A stretch of 64,000 nucleotides of DNA from Lepisosteus oculatus (Eukaryota; Chordata; Actinopteri; Semionotiformes; Lepisosteidae): NCBI RefSeq assembly GCF_040954835.1, contig NC_090711.1:131501-195500 (forward strand), given 5' to 3'. Below, one piece after another: positions 10,171 to 29,290 of the stretch. Position numbers and translations under genes: made by a program. Position 1 is the stretch's first letter; each line of letters opens with the position of its first letter. The notes under the pieces were generated by a model that was not told the origin of the DNA, did no database searches, and was given only the letters and a program-made list of their open reading frames with translations.

Positions 10171-11078
10171 AGATTTGTCAGTTAAGCTGTCTTTAGCGCT
10201 CCTTTTTGGACAGTGGGTACACTCTTGTAATTTAAAAAAGCCATGTACGGACAGTATTAAGAAAACATTGGCAAAGAGCTCTAAGACTATACATAATTAT
10301 ATTCAGTTTTCATATATTGAACGTTTATGTGTACTTTGCAAAGTGTACTTTGTGTACTTTGCAGCACTGATTTTGACACAGTGTTAAAAAGCTTTGTTTT
10401 CCCTTAAGGGCTCCAAATAATTTAGCAGTCTTCGGAAAACCTGGTGGTTATATCAACACCAAATTGTTCTTTCTGTTTCTGACAGATACTGTACCATTTA
10501 ATTCTGTCAATTGATTTAGATTGTACTATATAAAAGGAGTTTAATTCTGTTTGAACTTTTAAAAGAAAGATTTGAACTCCTCTGCAGTTCAGGAATTTTA
10601 AACAGTTTTTAAAAAGGCTGAGATTCTTCAAGAAATGAAACCTGTTTTCTCTCAGGGTTGGCTTGGTTTTTATATGGAATATTGTAAAAAAGATGTATAA
10701 GTAAGCTTCATTCATCTGTAATGTGATGCAAAGATCCCTTAATGTCAGCTACAATTAATTCAGCTCTTTAGTTTTTTATAGAAACTGTTCGCCAATACTG
10801 AACTGTGTGTTTGGAATTTCTCCCCTTCTTTATCAAAAAGGGAACAGCATAGTTTTACTCAGAAAAACTGCAGTTAGTCTTTCCAAAATAAACTAGTCAA
10901 GGCAAATGTGCTGTTTATGCCATTAGTATCATCCGGCTAAAATAAAAAAATATATTACAACCAGCACTCCCACAATGCATTCCCCATAGAGTACTGTCTG
11001 TACTAGTACAGCAGCTCATCCTATATCTGTGTGTAGGCAACTGGTTGCAATTAAAGCAGTAATCGATGCATTGCGAGT
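10171..11078. other. Intergenic, little recognised
   Basis: AT-rich DNA. The only structure seen is a triplicated TGTACTTTG at about 10330-10363. No coding exon is recognised. Confidence 0.45.
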
Positions 11079-11265
11079 CCATGTGTGTGGTACCACGTAC
11101 GTGGTGTGTTTCCATGTGTGCATGTATGCAGCGCGCGTCCGTGTGTGCATGTACGTAGTGTGCGTCCGTGTGTGGATGTATGCAGTGTGCGTCTGTGTGT
11201 GGACGTATGCAGCGTGCGTCTGTGTGGGGCCGCATGTTGTGCACGTCCGTGTGTGGATGTTGGTG
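11079..11265. repeat. 27-bp minisatellite, GTGTG-rich
   Basis: At least four units of GTCCGTGTGTGCATGTAYGY, then AGTGTGC, run in tandem from about 11137. More diverged units lie to the left, and GTACCACGTACGTGG falls inside. The unit length of 27 (nine codons) keeps both strands open, producing spurious reading frames with nine-residue periodicity. Alternating purine-pyrimidine composition favours Z-DNA in principle. Confidence 0.8.
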
Positions 11266-11278
11266 AGTGTTATGTATT

Positions 11279-11830
11279 CAAAGGAACAAGTAACAGGTTT
11301 ATTCCATGCTGAAAAAAAGAAGAAAGAAAATGTTTCGGCTGTGTAGCCTTCTTCAGGTGTGAAGAAGACAAGGCAGTCAGCAAAGGTAATGTAGCTGGAG
11401 AACAAAGGGTGGGAGAGAGGAGGAGTGAGAGGTGTGAGCAGGGGACAGACAGAGAGGCCAACCAAGAGGTGTGAAATGAAACCTCCAATGAATGGAGAAA
11501 ATTTAGAAGAAAAGTAGTCTCTTGTTAAGAGAAGGGGGAAGGTGTGATCCTAGCTGCAGGATAATTTTGGTTTCTGTAGTCTTTCTGATGTATGAGTTCG
11601 TAAAACCGTCTTTGAGAACACAGATGGAGAGATTAGTGTGATCATGGCTGTCAGAGGTGAAATGGGAAACAATGGGCTTGGAGAGATCTTTAATCTTTAC
11701 AGCCCTAACATGTTCTCTGAAGAGAACATGAGTGGTATGTATGCTGAGGTTCTCATTAGCTGTTAGGGGATTCATTTTGATTTGTAGCCTGAGACTATCC
11801 ATTTGTTTTCCATCAGCAAACACTCTGTTA
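11279..11830 (-). mobile_element. Penelope-like retroelement, 3' part with GIY-YIG-like C-terminus
   Basis: On the minus strand an open frame (11503-11823) ends in ETKIILQLGSHLPPSLNKR, resembling the end of GIY-YIG endonuclease domains of Penelope-like elements (E...KFI..LGT..P.GLN). It is followed by a tail with CACCTGAAGAAGGCTACAC, AGCCGAAACATTTTC and CAGCATGGAATAAACC. The reverse transcriptase part is missing, so the copy is 5' truncated. Assignment to Penelope rather than another retroelement is from motif memory. Confidence 0.55.
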
Positions 11831-12640
11831 AAGAATGATTATGGCCTGATCTTATTCACAAATCTATTTTTTTTCAGCTCATAATGTATTTACATACAGT
11901 ATTTACACTACAATTGAACCAGCTTGCATTTTTTCCAATTTTTCCATCTACTATAAAAGAAAGGCCACCTATGCACAGCCACAGTGGAATGCACTGGGAC
12001 AGGCTTTTAGCATAGCCAAAAGACAGTCTAATGTCTCGACACACAACAAAGACATCTGGAGAGCTGAACAAACAGCAGGCAAACCGCTGATGTATGGTCT
12101 CAGTCAAGATCTAAAAACATTTCCAGACGGTTAGTAGTGAACAACAGGAATAAAGAAGAGGATAGCCCTTGTCAGGAGTTTCTTTTGACACTATTTCTGC
12201 TGTAACCACCAGTTCAACATCTTGTTTAAGATTAAGGACCATTACAGGTTTTACCAGGGTGGTTATTTGCTCAGAAGGTTACCTCTAGAATAAGACAGAA
12301 CCAAAGAGAATTTGTGATTGAAACCAACTTCAATGAGTAGTTTTGGGCATTGCAGGTGTTGAAACAATGAGGAATCTTAAACTTCAAAAATGAAACAAAA
12401 CTTATCCAATAACAATGCATTGTTAAAAGGTGACTTTCAGATAAACTGGAATATTTTAAATACAGCTAAGAAGACTGTAAGGAGGACTTGAGGTCAATCT
12501 CATTTGTTTTTACACACAGGAACCATAGTCAGTCCCTAATCTCTTATTTGTTCTGAAATCTATTGGTATTACAGCATTTATACTTCAATGCAAAACGGTT
12601 TGCAATGAAAATAAAATAAAACAGAAGTCAAATTCTTACA
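11831..12640. other. Intergenic, nothing firmly recognised
   Basis: AT-rich DNA between the retroelement remnant and the presumed end of the fam83c transcript. Minus-strand reading frames here have no recognisable domain. Confidence 0.4.
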
Positions 12641-14561
12641 ACAAACTTTATTTTTTTACATTGTTACAATCTAGGTATATTTTTAACTGCAACTGAAAGA
12701 ACAAGACAGTATGTCCTGTTTTTTTTTTCCAGTTTAGCTACTTCTACTCTTAATCAAGACAGAATCAATCATACTTCAGGACTTTTAAATTTACAGGAAC
12801 CCTATAATACATAAAATTACAGGCCTTTGTTGAATTTGTTACTCAAGACAACTGAATTTACTTTTGTATAACTATCGGCCTTAAACAATACAATCTACTG
12901 ACATTTTTGTAACACTGTCAAATACATCCTGCATCCTGCACATAAGAACATTTATTTAAAAAATGTAAATAAAAACTAAAAGTAAACAAAACATCACATC
13001 AACCCATTTTTATGTACATTGCTCAATGCGTTTGTAGAAAATTCACATTGTAATGGAAAGACTGAATCGTAAACCACCAGCTCCTCCACAATGGAGCTCA
13101 GCTAGAAAATAACTATTTTCCAATAAAAAAAACTGGGAATGACACCAACCATACATTCCAGAAAAATTGTCCTACTACCCAGGATTACATTATGTGTTGT
13201 TGTCTCTCAAAGTATGAATATTTACAGCAGCCCAATAAAAGCTCCCAGTGAAATGTGAAGAATGTATGAACGACAAAGTGCGGCTGTAAGCTCCGATGTA
13301 CTGTATATGAGCAGCTGGACAGCAGTTAGTGACACCACAGGGCCCAAGTGCAGCAAAACTTCTGTACGTCACTGAACCCTCTACGTTTCAGGGAGCCTGA
13401 AGTCAATTTTTCAACTCAGATATTTCTACAGAATTACTGTCTCTTCCCTCCTGGGTTCTGTAAATTGACAATTTTGCACCAAAAACACCATTAAAACATC
13501 ATGAAAGAGCACTGTTCCCGTAGACACTTCACTTTATACCACAATGAAGAACAAATATAGTAAAGCCAAGTAGCAAATTACACTGTGTTCTACACTGCAG
13601 ATTTACAGTAGTGTACAGTATGTTACAGTAAACAGTTATACTGTGATGCATTTCTTACTAGGACTAGTAGAGGTAAATCTTTTTTGCCTTTCATGCTGAC
13701 CCAGGTTTACAAATGTGTATTTTTAAAAGAAGTGCCTTAAAATTATTATGTTAAAAATGTATTTAAATGAATATTTCTTTACATACAAAACAATAAATAC
13801 AACAATCAATACTCATTAAAAACTCGTTTTGGAAGACACCACATTTAAAGATGTTCCTTTTCTTAAAAAATACCAAGTTCAGGTAATACCAAACATTTTA
13901 AAGAGAGAACTTGCCCAAACAGAACTGAAAATACAGGTTTGTCATGCTCACAGTTTAAGTTTATTAAAAATTATGATACCAGTTAAACATCATATAGTAC
14001 AAAATAAATGTGTACAGGCTTTTTACCATTAAAAAAGTATAAATATGCTGTACAGATTTCAGCACCATCTCCTTTCAGGAAACAATGCTTCCTTTGGAAA
14101 TTGTGGAAAATTGACCTTTTCCACATCAGTAAAGCTTTATATTAGTTCACTGTTTAAAAGTACCAGTTTGCCACTTCCGCAGCCATCAGACCATGAATTA
14201 AGGCTTTGCTACGTTTAAAGAAGCCACATGACCTCTGTTATATCTATGAGGGACACTGATGATACAGTGAGCTCTTTATATAAACATCTGTTTCTATTCT
14301 TACCAATCACAGTGGTAAGGTGCACAGCTTCAAATAAGTATAAGGTGTATAAAAAATTGTAAGAAACAGTCACACTTCTCTAAATTTTAATTTAGATTTA
14401 GAGATTAAAGTGCCATTTTTGTATGCACAGCCACAGTGCCCTAACCAAAGGAGGGAATGCAACTTTCTTAATGGTTGACAATAGCGACAAATAAGGTACG
14501 GGATGTGCAAGGACACTATTTAAGCACCAGCACAGCTCTGTGGAAAACATCTCACTGGTGT
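12630..14561 (-). other. fam83c: fam83c 3' untranslated region (presumed)
   Basis: Long AT-rich stretch downstream of the fam83c stop. On the minus strand an AATAAA lies at 12647-12652 (plus TTTATT), followed by a GT/T-containing region, which would end a roughly 1.9-kb 3'UTR. A further AATAAA near 13960 could give a shorter form. Extent is inferred from signals only. Confidence 0.5.
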
Positions 14562-22936
<8,375 letters not shown>

Positions 22937-23065
22937 CTTGTCTGTGAAAAGAGTGGCTTCGTGAGCTTGGAGGTGCCTAAATCTTTTTGCAAACTAGCTA
23001 TAGTCCGACCAATGTATCGATGAAAATAAAACAGAATTATTGAATAGAACAGCACACCTACTTAC

Positions 23066-23290
23066 CGAAAGTGATCCAGCCGTTGCGACCTCCAGTCCTC
23101 GCAATGACAGCTTTCCCGAGGGGATGGTATGTTGTTCGCGTCTGATGGGAGGGACACGCCTCTTTCACCTGGATCCACCTGTCAGGGCCGTGAACGCGCA
23201 GTGACTCCGCCCTCAGTCGCACACGGGAGCCCGCGGGAGCGCGCTCAGAGGTGCTGGCATAGAGCCCGGCATAGATCCGTCAACAGGTGA
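23066..23290 (-). promoter_or_regulatory. fam83c: fam83c 5' noncoding exon and promoter region
   Basis: A minus-strand donor (CTTTCG then GTAAGTAGG) at 23066/23065 ends a presumed 5'UTR exon, which would splice to the acceptor at 22942. Upstream to about 23290 the DNA is GC- and CpG-rich (CGCGCAGTGACTCCGCC, GCCCGCGGGAGCGCGC), as expected of a promoter. The transcription start is not placed. Confidence 0.6.
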
Positions 23291-23700
23291 TTCCAGAGAA
23301 ATTCATGAGAAAGTGGACATTCTTTCTCACTGCTGTTTAATTGTTACAGTATATCTGCTTTCCTAGCAAAGCGAAGCAAGATGTTTAGAAACAAACAAAC
23401 TGTATTTGTATAATAGTCATGTGAGTATGATTAACTATTGCTTTGTTACTGGGAACCGTCCTATTTCCATAGTGTCACGTTCTTCTTGTGCCCTGGAGTG
23501 CTATTTGTGGTACAGGAAATATGACTAGCACTTGCAAAGTATATTGTAAAAAATGCCGTATTAAAAAATACTTGAATTGCAGCTTTTCATAATGCAGAAA
23601 AATGAAGAGAAATGTTACAATTTATATGCCGGTATTTCTTTCAGTAAATGATGAAATTTTACACAGAGAAGTATTTACATACAGTATATCATTATGAATA
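23291..23700. other. Intergenic, nothing recognised
   Basis: AT-rich spacer upstream of fam83c. Confidence 0.4.
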
Positions 23701-23935
23701 ACCCATTTAAGGGTAGAAAGCGCACTGTCTGACATGAGAGGTGACGAGTATAACTCCCGCTTTCCCTCTTATTTGCATCCCCCCCGGGACCGGCAGCGGC
23801 CACAGAGCACCGAGTCTCCTCCGCCTCAGCTCGGAAGAAGCTGCGTGTCTCCGCACAGGCCTCACACCTAGTGCATTCACGTTTCCTGCTCCACGCCCCT
23901 GAACATTCACCTCCAGGAGGGACCAGCAAGTATTA
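23701..23935. promoter_or_regulatory. GC-rich block with octamer motif upstream of fam83c
   Basis: A 230-bp GC-rich island in AT-rich surroundings, about 600 bp upstream of the fam83c promoter. It contains ATTTGCAT (octamer, about 23771-23778) next to CCCCCCCGGGACCGGCAGCGG. It could be an enhancer or alternative promoter. The minus-strand frames across it look spurious. Confidence 0.35.
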
Positions 23936-26280
23936 CTTATCATTCAGGTAACCAGCATAAGTATTACAATACACTGGAGCTAAGGCTTATTGGGGAAAGA
24001 CATCTTTAATCCCCGAGACCCCGAGAAATGAGCTCAGATTTCAAGTTTAAGTTTAATATTTTACCATATCACTAATTCGTGTATTTTTTAGTCAATTTAC
24101 ATTTTGCAAACTTTTCATAAATTTGCTTACAGTGACTTTATTTCTTAGATTAAGGAATTGTTGTTTATTTGACAACAGTGTCCCCTCAAACTGCAAACAA
24201 AGCATGTTCAATGAATGTTCTTGAACTATGGACTAATAATCCTCCAAAGTTTATGTTTATGTCATTTGTATCATTAAAAATGGCAATAGGGAAGTAAAAA
24301 AGAGCCACAAGAAGGAGGTTAAAGATTAAAAAGAACAAATGGGTTTACAAGCATCCAGGGAGCAACATTAGCATTAACTCCCTTAGAAGGTTAAACTGTC
24401 CTTAAAAATAATTCGTAAGTTATATATTTCACAACCAAACTGTTCTTTGTTAACGGGCTTCAAAGGCTTCTCAGTTCTGCTGATTGTTCAGAACAGGGCT
24501 GATTTTGCATATTATCAAATAAAGAAGCAGAGATCACTTTTGCGGGAATAATTTACCCTGTGTGCTGGAAAGGTCATAAGAAGTGTAAACGAGAAAAATA
24601 GATTTTTTATTACTGTCTTGCTGATGTACTGGATTCTTGTGTAGACTCTGGAAAAAACAAGTCCAAATGGCAGAACTTGCCTAGTGGAATGTTTTGAACA
24701 GTGAGCAATTGACTTTAATCCCTTGTTTAGGTTTTCTTGCAATCTTAGCATTATAATATTCACAATTACATTCCCATTTCCTTGTACAGTGGTTAGTTTA
24801 AATTGGGATGAAAGAAATTTCTTGCAATCGATTCAGTTGGTGAATGATGGTGAGAGAGGTCAGAGGATTCGAGTGGGAGTCAGGAAGTCAGACCCTTCAG
24901 CCACCCTGTGAGAGTCTGACTCCAGACAATGGCAGGCAACCAGACAGAAAAAAAAACAAATAAACAGAAGGACACACCTGTAAGAAACTATTCTTAAGCA
25001 CAGAGACACCAGAAATTTACAATAAACCACTAAGTATGTGTTGGGTAGTATCGATTCAGCTAGTCCCTGCTATGTTTGCACATGGTTATTCGCTCTCGCT
25101 TGAGTCGAGAGACTGAAGTCTTTTGAGCATAAGAGTCTCTCAGCCACAAAACCTTCACCTCCCCAGGCCTGCGCCTTGCTTAATCTGGTTCATGTGTGAA
25201 CCTTTGAACTGGGACTCCTGTCAGTTCTGAACTTTGTCAATTACATCTATTGCTACATTAAGTGTTCCAGTATTGCACCTGATTTTGTAGTAGCAGACTC
25301 AAATTTATTACAGATAATAATAATAAAATTCTATATTATTGCACCATTTATGGCTCCTGACTTGCACACAATTTCTTTAACAGACAGACACAAGCAAAAT
25401 AGTGTAATGCAAGGTTTCTTCTTAAGTATGTTAAATTTCAATCTATAAACAACAAGGAGATGGAATATTGAATACTGTCCCATCAGGTTTAACAACTATC
25501 TCTTGCTGGTATTTATTTAATTTAATAATAATTTTGCATTTAGAAGGATCCTTCATTTAGAAGAACTTTTCTCGAAGGATACAAAACTTTGTTGTAGAGG
25601 TCCAGACAAGTTTTGAAAAGATTTCTGTTGATTGATGCACAAATGAAATTATAATGTCAAATATTATTATTATGTTTCTTATGTCTAATGGATTTATTCA
25701 AATTTTTTAATCAGATATCAAACTCAATCACAAAATCCATGAACAAAAATAATGTGTGAAATTTGAAACATTTTGTCCATATGAAACCATAACTTAAGTT
25801 AATGTTGGATAAGACCTGCTGCTGTATTTCTGCCAGTGTTTACACACGGACCTGATCAGTCTATGCAAAAACTGATATGTGATGATCATTCCCCACGTTC
25901 CAGCTGGCGAGAGGGGGCTGGTAGTAGTTGTCTCTTATTAATGTCAACTTGGCGAGTTATTAATGTCATTTGGCATGTTATACTGGAGATGTTGTATTAG
26001 ACTCAGCTCAGAAGAGAAAGCTGGCCACGGCAAGACCACAATGTTGTGTTCTTGAAGTTGTGTCATTGTAGTCCTGCATCGTATGATCCTGCACTGCCGT
26101 GCTAGAAAATGGACTCTTGTGGATTAGCATGCAGGAATGAAAAGGGCTAAATCAAATGTGACTGGACAGTAGGGCTGCTCTCAATCTATACCAAAGGTGT
26201 TCTAGTGTTAAAGGGGATGCCCCTCCACATCAGCTCATGACATGAAGCAACATCTCATCAGTTTGCTTGAATAAAGCAAG
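23936..26280. other. Intergenic, mostly unannotated
   Basis: AT-rich DNA between fam83c and the first duplicated block. A two-copy 22-bp tandem repeat lies at 25935-25978 (TTATTAATGTCAACTTGGCG, then AG; the second copy ends ATTTGGCATG). A CTCTCG...CGAGAG hairpin lies at about 25091-25110. No gene is seen. Confidence 0.5.
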
Positions 26281-26289
26281 AGATCACAT

Positions 26290-26850
26290 TATCTCTACAT
26301 ACATTATCTTCTGTCAAAGCACAACAGTATCCATGTATAAAACACTCCACCTCTTTTTTTCTGCCACTGCTCCAGATGTTCTCTGGCTCACAGAAGATGA
26401 TCATATTGTCTTTTAATTGTCAACATGTTGCTCTCCAAAGGCCTCCAAGGAGATCAGTTTCATATAGACTGTGAGCTGTGATTGTTCTATTGATGGACAG
26501 GTTATTGCTTTCAGGAATTTCTCATGCTGTAGTAACTGCTGTCAGAAAACAATTGCATGGGTGGATAAGATAGACAAGACAGTTCTAGGCCAATGTGGTG
26601 ACCCTGTTCTTCAAAGACCCAGTTTCATGGTTTCTTTGGACTTTGGCTGTTGACCATTGAGACAGACATTTCATTTGCTGGGCAATGTTTCTCATGATGA
26701 AACTAACTTAAATTATGGTAATAACAACCAGACAATCTGCATTAGTCAAGTTGGATATGGGCACATCTTCTGTTGTTCTTACTCCATTTGTCTTTTTGAT
26801 TGGATGTTTATACAAAGTCTTATTGAACTAATGTTGGTAATTTTAACTCA
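26290..26850. repeat. Ancient direct duplication, copy A
   Basis: Collinear with 28735-29290 in the same orientation. Matching anchors, in order: ACATTATCTTCTGTCAAAGC, GTTCTCTGGCTCACAGAAGA, GGAATTTCTCATGCTGTAGT, CAATGTGGTGACCCTG. Divergence is high, with indels. Neither copy has a convincing open frame, so this is an old noncoding duplication, an unknown repeat or a dead duplicated exon. Confidence 0.6.
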
Positions 26851-27242
26851 ATTATCTAGCAAAGTACCTGGCAGTTTAATGAAATCACTTTACTTGGGCT
26901 CAGAGTATTTTATCCCAATGAGTGATACTACACAAGCAATGAAACAATCTGATCTCTGATCTCTATTTATGTATCTGAACTCTATTTAAATAACATTATG
27001 CATGACCCCAACAATCTATTGATTTGAAATGGAGGATGCAGCACTTTCATTGTTCAAATTCCTTCAATGCACATGGCAGAAGGAATGCTTGATGGATGTG
27101 CAAAAAGCACAGCTCAAACTTTATGAAGCACACGTCCTGACAAGCAGGGCAAAATCTCATTCACACTGGGTTAGTGCCCGAGGGAGTTGCTATAAACTTC
27201 AATTCACAATCTTTATATGCAAAGAAAAACCAAGCCTGAAAG

Positions 27243-27520
27243 AATTACCCATCCATCCATTTTCTTCAAATGCAAGGTCTTGGGGGTGCAGGAGCTATTG
27301 GAAGGGCAGACAAACAGACGTGCACACACTGACCTCTAGTGCCAATTTACCCAGAATCACATTAACCTACCACTATGTTTTTGAACTGTGGAAGGAAACC
27401 AGACCACCCAGAGGAATCCCACATGAATCTGGGAAGAACGTACAAACTCCATGCAGATAGCACCACAAGTCCAGAATTCAAACAATGCTAACCACTGCAT
27501 CCCAGTGCCGCCCTTTTTAG
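27243..27520 (+). mobile_element. Dispersed fish repeat (CATCCATTTTCT...GTGCCGCCC type)
   Basis: Degenerate copy of a very common repeat: CATCCATCCATTTTCTTC, then CCAATTTACCCAGAATCACA, CTGTGGAAGGAAACCAGACC, GGGAAGAACGTACAAACTCC, ending GCTAACCACTGCATCCCAG, then TGCCGCCC. I recognise the consensus from fish genomes but cannot name its class with certainty. Confidence 0.7.
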
Positions 27521-27629
27521 AATTAGGGAAATGTTCAGTTATTGCACACACCACACTATGGGAGGACCTGAAATAAGTATTCAAAATTGTGAAACACATT
27601 AATAAACTCAACCCAATATATCCTCTGAC

Positions 27630-27845
27630 TGAACAGTGAAACACAAAATTCAAGAACAGGAGTCACTTCTTTGCCCAAAGGTTGTGGGAGTGTTGAACAA
27701 GCTAACCAGCCATGTGGTCAAAGATAATACTCTGGTTTCTTTCAAGAAACGGCTGGATCAGATCCTTGGTTCAGTTAACTACTAACTACAGACGGGCTGG
27801 ATGATCTCCTAACATTTGTAACTTTTCTTATGTTCTCAGGAATAC
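27630..27845 (+). mobile_element. LINE 3' end (CR1/L2-like)
   Basis: The translated frame contains VVGVLNKLTSHVVKDNTLVS, then FKKRLDQ, the conserved extreme C-terminus of non-LTR reverse transcriptase proteins (W/N-x-LP-x-VV...FK-x-LD). A short 3'UTR ends at about AACTTTTCTTATGTTCTCAG. It is heavily 5' truncated, with no catalytic part. Confidence 0.7.
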
Positions 27846-28734
27846 CAGTTATGTTGCAACATGGGTGGAAAAAAAGTTGTATTTTTCCCTTGGCTCAGAC
27901 TAATGGATGTTGTCTAAATATGTGATATGAGGCGTTCACATATGTCATGAACCAAACGTATTTACTTCAAGTGGTCAACAGTTTCTGTGCAAATTTATTT
28001 TTAGAGCAGACTGGAATGTGGTTGGAAAAATGAAACATTGCCATTTAGTTCTGTTTTTAGTTTCGCTCTTTAGAACAATGGTAATACTGGTTTCCCCTAT
28101 TAGTCAGCTACTCGAGTTTGTTATTGTCTTATTAGCTGTCATGCTCAACATGTGACATGTGAGGCTGACTGACTCAGACATCTTAATCTCTTTACTGCTG
28201 ATTGCAAAAGCAGGTACCTTTCAGTTTAGTCCTTACAGGAATATCTGCCTATTGACTGTCAGTCAGGAACAAGGAACTGTCACTCATTAACTTAGTGCTT
28301 TCATGCTACAGTATGATGTTATATACTGTGTGTATATATATATATCTGTTGTATGAAATATAACTGTACTATGTATTACACCATTAATCAAATGCCTTTC
28401 TATAGTTGTCAGCCAAGTAACAGATACCATTTAATGAGTTGCTATAAAGAAATATAGTAGCAATATAGGAGGATATTAATATTCAGAGCTATGAAGTGAA
28501 ATAATTGTTATTGCTTGTTGCCACAGTATTATCCTTCTACCTGTGATTATAAAATTAGGATAAAGTAATCCCTTCTGCATCAATTATGAATAAATAAAAA
28601 TGAATATACTGTACATTTTACTGCAAATGTACCTAGATATCAAATAAATCATGCCAAGTCTACAGTATGAAGCGTTATCTACTGTTAAAATGAAAATATT
28701 CCAAAATATCAGGTTCTTGTGTTAAAGGAGAGTC

Positions 28735-29290
28735 TTCCACACACATTGTCTTCTGTCAGAGCAAAATAAAATGCATCAGTGCCTACAACTGTGTTTTCCA
28801 CTTTATGTACTACTTTCTCTGCAACTTAGTCATATGTTCTTTAACCCACAGAAACGGATGATTTCATCTGTCAGCTGTCAAAATGTTAATCGTGAATGTG
28901 CACTAAGCATGCAGGTAATTTTCATGCAGAGAGCAAAACTGCTGATTATTCCTTCCTGGAATCTCTCATGTTGTAGCTGCTGCAGCCTGAAAACAGGTAC
29001 GCAGTGATATCAGCTGGGCATGACAGTGGTGTGGGACAGTGGGACAAAGTGGTGACCCTCTGCCTTCCAGAATGTGGCTTTTTCCTCATAGAGCTTGTTT
29101 TCTGGTTTCATGCTCTGGCTAACGTTTTTCACCGACAGCCTAACATTAACTATCCCAATAGCAGCTCAGCAATCAGGAACAAACATAGTCATAGTCATAG
29201 TCTTCATGTTGTATTTTCTTTGTGTAGCAGTATACTGTATACCTAGTTTTAAATTTAACATAGGTACAGTACAAGGTAAGCTCAAACATG
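28735..29290. repeat. Ancient direct duplication, copy B
   Basis: The partner of 26290-26850. Anchors: CACATTGTCTTCTGTCAGAG, GTTCTTTAACCCACAGAAAC, GGAATCTCTCATGTTGTAGC, CAAAGTGGTGACCCTC. This copy has an acceptor-like TTTAACCCACAG and a donor-like CAGGTACGC about 145 bp apart. The segment between holds an in-frame stop in at least some frames and resembles no domain I know. Confidence 0.6.

Noticed and set aside
10915-11465. Overlapping reading frames of 100-150 codons on both strands with nine-residue repeats
   Set aside because: They come from a 27-bp minisatellite, in which no frame acquires stops. No start context, splice structure or domain supports a gene.
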